Shown piece after piece: positions 12,511-23,036 of a DNA stretch of 64,000 nucleotides (position 1 is its first letter; every line of letters starts with the position of its first letter). The stretch spans positions 744,001 through 808,000 of the forward strand of contig JAALGY010000054.1 of assembly GCA_032358165.1 (NCBI GenBank), given 5' to 3'. Both the position numbers and the translations under genes were made by a program. Below the pieces are notes generated by a model. That model was not told the DNA's origin, ran no database searches, and was given only the letters and a program-made list of their open reading frames with translations. This DNA comes from Diplosphaera chodatii (lineage: Eukaryota; Chlorophyta; Trebouxiophyceae; Prasiolales; Stichococcaceae).

Positions 12511-15500
12511 TCATTGCTCCTCTTCGGCAGCCCCATCCTCTGCAGCATGCATGACGCCCAGCTCAGCCTCCTCGGCTGTGAGCAAAGGCGCTGAACCCTT
12601 GTCGTCGCTGCTGCTGTCAACCACCGTCGGCAGGCTGCCATCCGTCTTGCCAACCGCCGCGCCTCCAGGCTGTGTCTCATCGCCGAGAGCCTATGCAAGC
12701 ATACATGCTGCTCATTGCTTGACATGCGAATAAGCAAACTCCTGACAGCTACAGACAGCATCATGCACCATAATGCACGCGGTCCGCAATTCAGTCCGCA
12801 TCAGACAGACGTGCACTTGTTCTGTTGCATTTCTGAGGCTGCCTGCGTCCAAGCGGGCAGTGTCTGCATCGCCCGCTTCGTCCGCTGCCAGCGCCGCATC
12901 AGCAGCACTATCCTCGCTGCTCTCGTCCACGACCCTGTCCGCCCCAGCACCCACCTGGCGGTCGGACTCCTCAGTGCCATCCTGCGTCAAGTAGCTCCTC
13001 TCGTGTTAGCTGAATGGAACACACATACATGTGCATGCTCGACATGCGCAGCAGGCCGCATGGTACATGGACATCAGGGCCGGCAGTGCTCGTGCAAGAC
13101 GCATAAGACATGAGGGCGCTACTTACATCGCTGCTTATCTCAATAGCGTCCAGCTCCTCGTCCGTCGCCGCGGGTGATCTGCAAGTGCACACAAAAGCTG
13201 TGGCATACAGTTCTCCTCATACTGTTGTGCTATAGGGCACTACCAACACTTGGAACCTGGCGAAGTCCCAGCGCTGCAGCTTGATAGAACTCAGCTGTGG
13301 CACCATGCTGGTTGGGCTGTGTACAACAACACTCACGAGAACACGCCGCCAAGGGCGCCGCTGACTGAGTCCGACAGCCGGGCGAGGAAGCCGCTGCCAT
13401 GCGTTGCATCAGCATCCACATCGTCGAAATCAATCCTCGCAGCTTCTGTGGCGTTCAGCCTGGGCGCTGCACTGGTGTCGCCCACGGGGCTGTCCTCGTC
13501 GGGCTCTGTCTGTAAAGCACCGCCGCCACCGCTGCTGCTGCTGCTGCCAGAGCCGCTGGTTGCCCGCTGTGGCTCCTTGCTGGCTGTCCCTCCGGCACCG
13601 CTGCCGTCCTCTGCTGCGGCGTCATCGTCGATGGCAGTCTTGTTGGCGCTGCTGCTGCCGCCCGCTGCCACGTCTGCTGATCCGCCATCAGGCTCTGTGC
13701 TGCGGTCAGCAGCGTTCTGCTGCCCCTGCTGACTGCCGCCGGTATCTGTCTGCTGCTGGCTGTCGGACTGCTGTCCTGCTGATGCAGGACCTGCGTCAGA
13801 CGACGAGGCATTCGGCTGCGTTTGCTGCTGCTGCTGGCTGACCTGGTCACCGTCCACCGCCATGTGGAAGTCGTCTGGGATGTGCGGCAACGCCTGCATG
13901 ACACATGTCTCATGTTGAGATCAGACGTCATCCTGCGTCATTTTCTGTGGCAACGTGGACATCCAACAGGGTACAGCAGACACGTTGTTGGGGCCTACCT
14001 GCACAGCAGCATCTGGCAGCAGCGGCGAGTCGTAGCGCGTCCTCGGCACCTGGACATGGCTGAGTGCGGCCTTTGACAGCTGTACACCTGCCAGCTTGGC
14101 CATCGCCTGTACGCATGCAGGCCCGCACGGCTCAGTGTCTGTCGCAGCAACGTGCAGATGTGTTAGACAGCATGCTGTAGCCTGATGCCGTGTCATGATG
14201 TATGCCCATCTCAGTCTGCTTGATGCTGAACAAGTGTCTGCTTTCGGCGTCCTGCGCTGGCATGTCCCTTGAGCAGGCAGTACTGCTTGCAGCAACCTGC
14301 GAGTGGCTGTTGATGACGTCCAGCACGTCCGCCCAGCCGTCCAGCCAGGCATTGGCGTCCGGCTTGTAGGGGTTGATGGGCTTGTTGGCGGTGGTGTTGC
14401 CCATCGCACGCTTCGCGCCGCACACCATCATCGCATCCCAGTTCATGAACCGCCGCCGCGCCAGGCCCTGCCAGCAACAGGTTTTCTCACCAGCGGGCAT
14501 TCCTATGTGGTGACGGTGGCCGCAGCAGCAATCGAGACGTGAAGAAACTGTCAGCAGCATGCTGCCACAGCCTCAGTGGGCAGCACACGCGACCCGCAGC
14601 TGCGTGGCCAGCTTGCAGGAGGTGCGCTCAGTTCGGGCCAGCAAGTGGGCAGGGATCGGCGGGGCAGAGCGTGTCCCCAGTACATAGATGCATGGAGATG
14701 ACCAGCAGCCCACCCAACAGCAAACACAAGTCAAGCGTGTCACCCACCGCATCCACCAGCTCAGGCGACAGCTGCGGCCATGCAGGTGCCGGCTGCTGCA
14801 CTGCAACCTTGCTGGTGTACACCGTGTACCCGTCGTAGTCTGGGTAGCTGTTGCTCGCCAGCAGCCAGAACAGCGTGCCTGCGCCACAACAACCCGGGGC
14901 GTAGCGCACGATGTGGCGGTGACGACCGCAACAGCATACAAACCGGTGCAAGCACTGACCACATTGTATGCTGCACACTTCAAGACTGTGTCGATGAGAC
15001 TGGTCAAAGAGTCGATCAGCCCCTGGATTGCATGCTGCAGTGGGCTCACCTGCGATGGCATCGGAGCGCTCTGCCTCCTGGTACACCATCTCGTAGAAGG
15101 CGTTGCGCGTGGCCATATCGGACTGCCCGGTGCGCCGCTGCTTCGAGAACGCTGACACAATGATGGGCTTCTTCAGCCACCCCGACACCTCTGCGTGCGC
15201 CCGCAGCTGTCCGCAGTCCACACCAGAGCGTCAGCAGTGGTGCAGATACTGCATTCTGGGTGATGCCATGATGTCATGCTGGCCCGTCGTCGGCGATGCT
15301 TGAAGGTCTGTCGAGCAAGGAAGCTGCTGCAGGGTGCCGAGTGGCGCCGAGCAATTTCAGCTCCCAGGCGTCTCTTGTTATTCCCACAGAGGAAGGGCGC
15401 CTCCCCGATGCAGTCAGCGAGGGGAGGCGATGGCAAAAACCGTGGGGTCATTACGCCATGCACACTGCAGGCAGGCAGCAACAGGGTACAGGAGGCGCTG

Positions 15501-17919
15501 CATGCGCACCCACTGGCGCGACCAGTGCAGCTTCCAGGGCTCTGGCGCCTGCATCCAGTCGTCTGGCCACACCTGCGCAATCAGTACACGAGATGCAGTG
15601 TGGGGCATGCCAGATTGCCTGCCGTGCTTTGACACCCATTCAGCCAACCTAGCGACCAGCTGCAACCACCAACATGGGCGATGACCAGCGTGAACCTCTG
15701 CACAAATGAACACCATGCTCATGAGCACTCTGCAGGTTGCACTGGACCCACCTGGACTGCAGCCACATCCACGTAGGGCGCCTCGTGGTTTCGCACCCAG
15801 TCGGCGCCCTCGCACACGGCGTCATATGCGTGCGCCTGTGGGTACACCGGCGTTGTGACATCCAGCGCCGCTGGGTTGTACCGCCACCTGTTGCAGCGCA
15901 GTGCATCATGGCTGAGAATACCAGTGGCATTGTGACACTTCGGCTGTCCATACAACACACATGCTTGCAATATACAGTGCATGGGATGTGCTTGCAGTTG
16001 TGGCTGGATTTCCAAAATATGCTCGCGCACTTGTCGGGGGTGCTGGCGCCAAAGACGCCCGAGTGGCCCAGCAGCACCAGGTGGTTCTGGTCCAAACTCT
16101 TCACATGACCTGACAGATCCTCGATCCAGTTCTGCATGTGCAAGGCCGGAAATCAGGATGGAATGCCCATGGGCAAGACCACTGAACCTGGCCTTGCAGC
16201 TGCAGCGCGAGCAACGTGGCTGTCTTACAATGATACAAGATGCCCAACAGCACACTGCAGCACCTGCAGCAGGTCGCCGGTGTCATCGCCTGGGCACACG
16301 GGCGCATTTGCAATCTCCCAGCCCAAGATGGTCGGGTCATCGCGGTAGTAGACGCCGGTGGCAGCGTTCTTGTGCAGGATGACCGCACCCACATACTCCT
16401 TGAACGCTTTCTGCAAGCAGATGTGCTTGACAATCCATAACATTGTGGACTGCTGGACAGTACATACAATGCCAACAACTGCGCTCTTCCATTGGTCGTG
16501 CAATACAGGTTCAGGCTCGTGCATGGCGGCCTCACCCTGATGCGCTTGCTGGCATAGAAGTCCCGCACTGTCTCTGTCAGCGGCCCCGCCCAGCGCACGT
16601 ACTGAGCCATGCCGCCGTAGTCGCCCTGAGAGTCCGTCAGCACCATGATGATGCGGATGCCAAACTCGCGGGCCTCATTGACGACCCAGTCCAGGCCATC
16701 CCTGATCGCAAGGATGGCTCACTGTCATGGTGCAGCTGAGCATGAATGCGCATGCGGCAAGGTGGCAGCAAGGTGCCTGCAGACACGTACGAGCTGTCCC
16801 AGATGCAGTGCTGCTGCGGAGACGATTCAGCAGGCGCCGCACTTGAGCACACGCTCGTCTATGTGGCCCATGCGCGGCTGCAGCGCGTTCCAGGTGTCCC
16901 CGTCGTTGAAGGCCCACACGCGCATCACAGTGATGCCCAGCTTCTGCGCCGTCTCGAACACTTCCGCAACCTGGGCATGGCAGTGAACATCTGCTATCTT
17001 GCTGACCCGAATCCATGCAAATGCTTGTACCATAACATGTCACAAGACAAGTCCAGCGTGACGTGATCGTGCAGCACCCAGCCTGAGGGGTCTCGCAAGC
17101 GTTGGTGAGCAGCACCTGCGGTCGGGTGACCTTCTCAACGGCACGCGTGAGCATGTAGTAGTTGCTGGCGCCCGCAAACTTGAAGGTCTGCCCATTCAGC
17201 ACGAGGCGCATGCCCTTCCGCTGCACAAACTTGGAGCCATCCACCTGAAATCATGAAAGTTGGGGCCTCTTGGTACGTTGTCCTGTGAGCTCAAGCCCTG
17301 GTCATGTGCACCTGCTGCTTGCACAAGAGCTGGCACGAGCATGTAGATGGCATAAGCATGTACCTTGACAGCAGGGACCTTGGGCACTGCAATCGGCAGC
17401 AACTCCCGTGCACGTAGGTGTATTGACACCTTCTTTGGGCGCTCCAGCCCGCTGTTGGTGCCGGCAATCGCCTGGAAGATATGCAAGTGTTGTTGTAATT
17501 GCATACAGATGTTGGCTTTCACCATGACCCGACTGTAGATCGTCCACTACAAGTATGATGCGTGCAGTCGACGCTGAGACAGCCAGAGTAGATGGCACAC
17601 ATGCATGCGCGTACGCTGACGTCTGCAACTGTGTTGCATATGCCAGTATTGAAGAGTCGAGGGATCAGCTCACCGAGAACACGGAGAACAGCAGGAAGAT
17701 GGAGATGGCCCCTGAGATGATCTTTGCTGCGCCAGCTTCCTTCACAGCTGCCGCAGCGCGCCGCACCAAACCATGCCGCCGCTTGCTCTTCGGGTTGTAC
17801 TCCGGCTGCTTAGGCGAGGCTGGCATCCCCGCTGGGCTGGCTGGGCTCATGCCAGCATCCTCACCGGTCTCCGCAAACTGTGCGCCGCCAAAGCTCACCC
17901 GATGCGCAGGCCGTTCCAT
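12511..17919 (-). CDS. GH5 (subfamily 7-like) mannanase homologue with lost catalytic residues; acidic tail
   Basis: Seventeen exons: 17674-17919, 17364-17471, 17116-17244, 16843-16970, 16536-16701, 16264-16410, 16031-16131, 15752-15887, 15510-15572, 15050-15206, 14748-14878, 14297-14467, 13999-14106, 13337-13893, 13127-13178, 12817-12981, 12511-12690; 914 residues, all in frame. A cytosolic N-terminus, an anchor (AAKIISGAISIFLLFSVFS), then a full GH5 barrel: FVQRKGMRLVLNGQTFKFAG, GITVMRVWAFNDGDTW, GWEIANAPVCPGDD, VDVAAVQVWPDDW, KPIIVSAFSK, GTLFWLLASNSYPDYDG. The acid/base Glu of 'NEP' is Ala295 (GCG, 16303-16305). The nucleophile Glu is Ala427 (GCG, 15150-15152). The substrate-contacting 'HxY' is QVW (Gln387, Trp389). 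The barrel Arg and the last Trp are kept. A disordered acidic Ser/Asp/Glu/Gln/Gly tail of about 350 residues follows. Hydrolysis is not expected; binding or regulation is inferred. Confidence 0.88.
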
Positions 17920-19050
17920 GCCTCAAGGGGGCTCCCCGCCCATTGCGGGTAGCCTGCTCACGGTTGCAAAGCTGTGAGAGTCCGCGCTGCGGCAAATCAC
18001 GCTGAGGCCAACAAAAGGGGGCTCAGCCGGGATGACGCCTCTATCTCTGTTGGCTGCGCACGATGTTACAAGACGACGCTGCAGCTGGATCCCCCCTTCT
18101 CACAGTGGGCTGTCTGAATGCTCGGCAACCCTTCAACCTTGATGCCAGGCGCTGTGTTCCAAAACCAAAAAGCAGATCGGTGCAGGCTGTTGACAGCCAA
18201 GGCACTCGGCGCAGGATCGGATGGATCAGCGTGCCGAGACCAGCAGATGGACCTGCAGCAGCGAGTGTGTCGCGGTGTTGTTGCATACTCAGTTGAGGAG
18301 TTGCAAATGACACCTGGAGCGGAGGAGCGGTCTGACTGGATGACTGTGCCATTTGCTTGATAGACAGAAGGTTTGCTCACTGTCACGTTTGCTAGGCTGC
18401 TTGAACAGATTGTGACCCTGTTTTGCATGCCAAACAGACAGAGTGGCAGTGATACAAGTGGCGCTCGAGATGGCCGGCAGGACTGAGTGCTTCCTGATGC
18501 GCAAGCCATTCGCAGCGGTCGTTTCCATACAGCTGATCCCTGCGTTCTGTCACAACTGACAGCCTGCAGTCGTGTGTTCGGCACATTTCACGCAGCTTGA
18601 CTGCTGCGACCAGGGCGAATCCGGGACGAATCATTGCATGCAGTGTCGCACGGCCTGCCGGCAGCGTTCCTGTCAGCCATGCTAGCGTTGCATTGAGGAC
18701 CCAGCCGCAAGCTGGGCCATGGCCGGTCCAGCTGGCAATCTGCTGTCGGGGCAGCATGCTCGGCGGGCCAGCGAGGGCTCGCTCATTGGGTTGGAACGTA
18801 GAGCGGAGATCGCATTCCAGCGAGACAGGGACCGAGAGGGCGGCGGCCTGTCTCGGCAGCTGGCATGTGAGAGGAATGGCGTTCAGAAGCATTTCATATC
18901 AATAGCAGCGTCATAAGCAGTGTCATTCCTGCTGTACCCGACGTATCCTGTGTGTCCCTCATTGCTCGGTGGCGATGTGGCTTTGTCGCTGTCGCACTCG
19001 GGTGATGTGGGTGCGGTGTGCCCTGCGCAGACTTCAACAGGCTGCCGAAG
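17920..19050. promoter_or_regulatory. Head-to-head intergenic region of the two GH5 genes
   Basis: About 1.1 kb separates the start codons of the divergent GH5 paralogues, so both promoters and 5' UTRs must lie here. I see no clear TATA box or repeated operator. Small open frames within it have no domain. A shared or bidirectional promoter is inferred from arrangement only. Confidence 0.45.
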
Positions 19051-22000
19051 ATGTGGAGGGTCCTGTACGTGTTCTTGGCGATAGCAGTTGTTGCTGCGCT
19101 TTTCATGGTGCGCAGGACGATCCGGACCATTGCCGCCCTGCTGCGCATGCTGAGAGCTCCCACAAAACCACATGGCTGGATATATGACAAGCACCATGGT
19201 CTATGGCAATGCAGAAGCTCACCAACGTTGGAAGAGCAAGCAGCAGTCCAGCAGCTGTCACCGCAGCCAGCACCCTAGCGGGCAAGAACATCACAAAGGC
19301 GTATGTGCGGAATATACCATCTGTTAAGGTGGGATCTGTCAACAGCGTGCCATGTTCGCACTCACTGGCAAGGTGCCATAGTCAAGTGCTACATATGCAC
19401 TGCACACGAACCTGCAGGTGGAGCCAAGCCACTTTGTGCAGCGGCAAGGCGCGCGGTTGACACTGGAGGGCAAGCCTTTCTACTTCAGCGGCTTCTGCAA
19501 CTACTACATGCTGACGCGGGCTGCTGACAAGCGAGGCAGCGGTAGGAAAGAGGTACACGATGTTCAGAGCTTGTACTTGCAGCTCTCCACTTGTGGCACA
19601 CGCACACCTCTCAGTGTGCATGATGGCTCTGCTCCTCGCAAACGCTTAGAGTTGCGTCAGTGGCGGGCTGCCAGTGCTGCCGCTGCACCACGCAGGTGAT
19701 CCAGACTTTGCAGAAGGCCCAGGAGCTGGGCTTCACTGTGCTGCGGATGTGGGCGTTTGCCGATGGGCCCGACGAGTGGAATGCGCTGCAGCCGCACCTG
19801 GATATGTTCGACGAGGACATCTTCGCGTGAGCACTCAGTGCTGCATGCCCTGAAGGCCCTAGCAGTTGTTGCTATTTGAGACACCTGCGTTGTTATACAT
19901 ATGCTCATGTATTGCCATGTGCCACCTGATCGCCTTGATTTTGCAAAACTGCCATGGTACTCTCAGGAATGGGCTGGACTACCTGGTAGCAGAGGCCAAG
20001 AATTACGGCATCCGGCTGCTGCTATCGCTGACGAATGGCGACACCGGCTTTGGTGGCATGGAGCAGTATGTGAAGTGGGCGCGCAACAGTCGCAAGGGCG
20101 GCAGGATCACAGACTTCTATACCAGCAAGGAGCTCAGGGTAAGCCGTGAGAACTTGGTGTTGACAGGAGCAAGCAGCTGCACGTTCCTGTCCCTGTTGTG
20201 ATTAGGGTGTTGAAATCGGCACAGCTGCTGCTGAGCTGGTCCATGCCCTGTAGCCATGGGTTATGTGTGCATGAAGCACTGCTGCAATACAGCTGAGGTG
20301 GGCCTGCTCCACTGCACCAGGAGTCATTCAAGAAGTATGTGGGGACGATCATCACACGCAAGAACACGCGCACTGACACCTACTACCGTGATGATCCCAG
20401 CATTTTCGGCTGGGAAATTGCCAATGAGCCGTCCAACCCAGGGGATGACTCGGGTGATGTGCTGCAGGTACGGTATGATCTGCGCCACACTGCAGCAAGA
20501 TGGCACTGCCAGATGTGCTGCCCACATGCTGTGACTGGCAGCCAGTGTTGTGCATACCTCCTGAAGGCATACAGATGATGGGGTTGGTAGCTGCACACTC
20601 ATAGAGCGCACTTCGTGCACCCCACGACATGCAGGAGTGGATTGAGGACATTGCAGCGTATGTCAAGTCGCTGGACCCCAACCATCTGGTTACAGTCGGC
20701 AGCATAGGCTGGTATGGCGCGTCCACTCCAGAGCGGTAAGCCAGTGATGCAGGCACCTGGTCGCGAGATGTGTGGCTGTGTCGACTGCAGGGCAGGCTGT
20801 CTGGTTGCGTATAGATTTGCAGGTCAACGCTGACGACTTTGCCAAGTTCATCTGCACTCGTAGCACCTGCACATCTACAAATTTGTTGCCCCTGCTTGTA
20901 GGCTTGCGTTCAACCCGCCGACAGAGAACGTGAACAACCCGCTCACATCATGGCATCACCCATACGATGCGGCGTGCTGGGGCTCAGACTACGTGCGAAA
21001 CCAGATGGTATGCACAGCCGAGACTGGAGCTGTGCATACATGCCATGCCATGGTGGTGTTTGCCCACGAACTCCTCTGCGACGCAGTGTATATATCTATA
21101 TATCCTTTCCCAATACTGTGCAGGGCAGCAATGTGGACCTGATGCAGCTGCACATGTACCCAGACTCGTGGCTGCGCTGCAACGAGGACTGCAAGCGGGA
21201 CTGGACCATCCGCTGGGTGCGCACGTGCCTATCCCGTGCCCAACACCAGACGAGCTGTCCTGCAGATACAAGCCTGCTCCACAGCGTCATACCAGCCCTC
21301 ATGCTGCATGTTCCCTGCAGCTACGGTCGCACTTTGAGGATGCGCTGCGGCTGGGCAAGCCCGTCATCCTGGGGGAGTTTGGCAAGCTGCACCACGGCGG
21401 CATGAAGCAGCGGCGCGCCTTCCTGGAGTCTGTGTATGCCGAGGTGGAGGCCTGGAACGAGAAGCACGGCAACGTGGCAGGTAACGTGCTGAAGCCACAC
21501 ATGCGGATAGGTGCGGTGGCGCCTGCCTGCTGGTTGCATATTATTGTTGTGTGCCCGTGAATGCCTGTGCCACATCATGGCTTGCTGCCGAAAGTTGCAA
21601 AAGTTGCTGCAGGGACCTTCCTGTGGATGCTGGCAGCCGACACATATGCAGACTATGACGGGCACACGGTCTACACCACGAAGCGGGCGTCCAAGGCGCC
21701 GCAGCCCAAGTGGTCCGACCTGACAGCGGACTACATGCTGGGGGTGCGAACGTGCTGTGCTCCTCGTGTTTGGCTCACAAGCAGCCCGGCCATGTGCAGC
21801 GCTGTGTCGGATACTCGTTTGGCATTTGTGATGCTGCACAAGTACACTTGTGATGGCCTTTGCACGCACAGTTCGAGGAGCGGAAGGCGTTCATGAACTG
21901 GGATGCCAATGTGGCATGCATGGCACGGCGGGCCACCCCAAAGCGCGCCGATGGCTTCAGGCCTTGGGTGTCAGGTGCCAGATTCCACTGTACTGGCAGC

Positions 22001-22154
22001 AGTAGCACATAGATGATGCTGTAACACGACAATAGGTGCAGTGACAAATAAAACCATGGCTTCCTATTCGTCTGCAGGCTGGAACACCACCCTGAGTATC
22101 ATCGAGGCGCATGTCAAGTCATTGCCGCTGATGCAGCGGTCTACAACAACATGA
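19051..22154 (+). CDS. GH5 endo-beta-1,4-mannanase-like enzyme, membrane anchored
   Basis: Thirteen exons: 19051-19107, 19215-19328, 19418-19552, 19696-19826, 19967-20138, 20321-20467, 20635-20735, 20902-21007, 21124-21216, 21321-21480, 21613-21743, 21872-21974, 22078-22154; 508 residues. The protein opens with a hydrophobic signal anchor ([16 protein letters not shown]). The barrel keeps all GH5 landmarks: [26 protein letters not shown] with acid/base Glu239 (GAG, 20426-20428), [13 protein letters not shown] with His331 and Tyr333, [15 protein letters not shown] with nucleophile Glu371 (GAG, 21375-21377), and [17 protein letters not shown]. This matches plant and algal GH5_7 beta-mannanases, which cut internal mannosyl bonds in mannans and glucomannans. 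Exon phases match the minus-strand paralogue at nearly every shared junction, so the pair arose by duplication. The start could lie in an additional upstream exon. Confidence 0.9.
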
Positions 22155-23036
22155 CGCAAGTGGATGTGAGGAGCAAACGGCAAGTGGAGGCTGTGATGAG
22201 TGTATTTGAGCGAAGTGCCGGTCAGTAGGGCATACATGCAGACACTCTGCATGAGCTCCGCAAGTGCACACCGAAGTTCGGCAAGTCGTGCGGCTAGGTT
22301 GGTCTGCCTTCAAACTGTATTCGGGCTTTTGGTCAGTTGTGGTTTGCCCAATCTGGATGCCGAATGGCCTAGGTCGATATTGCCCATCTAAACCCGCTAC
22401 CCCTGTTGTTGGTCAGCAATGCATGCAGTCAGATCGCCACGCACATCTTGCTTCCGTTCAAACGCTGAAACGCAAGAAACTTGGTAACCAGTGAGTTGCC
22501 GCGCAGGCGCGAACAGCAGATTGGATTTGATTACCGGACGAGCAACAACAGAGCGCACAGAGCTTGCCAACAGCTGGTGATCACAGTGCAGTAATAGCCT
22601 GTTACTGCTGTATCCATACGATTCGTTGCAATGGATCCGGTGCTGAGCCGGGCGGCGTGAGGCTTCCATGCTTCAATCAGGTGCAGCATGTGAGCTTGCA
22701 ACGACCCCACAGACTTGAGGCCGCGCTTGCGTGACTTCAAAAATGATGCGGGGAACCCAGGCATACAATGTTGGTCGCATGCATAGACACAGAATTGTCG
22801 GAGTCGTTGTCACCCACGAAACTCGCCATTGTCACACCTTGCACTGCATGCATCGGGTTTTAGGCAGGTGGGTGCCGACCAATTTGGTGTCGCTGGTCTT
22901 TCCGTATAGATCGGAATGGTGAAAGTTTTGATATCATTGCGTTTGATGAATGCAGTAGGACTGTGTGCGACCACCACAAGGCACCGCTGAGGAAGGGCAG
23001 GTGGAGGCAACATGCGCCGTGTGTGACCAAGCCCGC
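22155..23036. other. Intergenic region, no gene seen
   Basis: Lies between the GH5 mannanase stop and the first tandem transferase start. Short open frames on both strands show no domain or exon-like conservation. Confidence 0.55.

Noticed and set aside
13250..13841. Plus-strand frames of 145-160 codons rich in Leu, Pro, Ser and Cys
   Set aside because: They are reverse-complement shadows of the acidic tail exon (13337-13893) of the degenerate GH5 gene.
12511..17919. Reading the degenerate GH5 copy as an ordinary pseudogene
   Set aside because: Seventeen exons join in frame with normal splice sites and no internal stop; the changes are concentrated at catalytic residues, unlike random decay.
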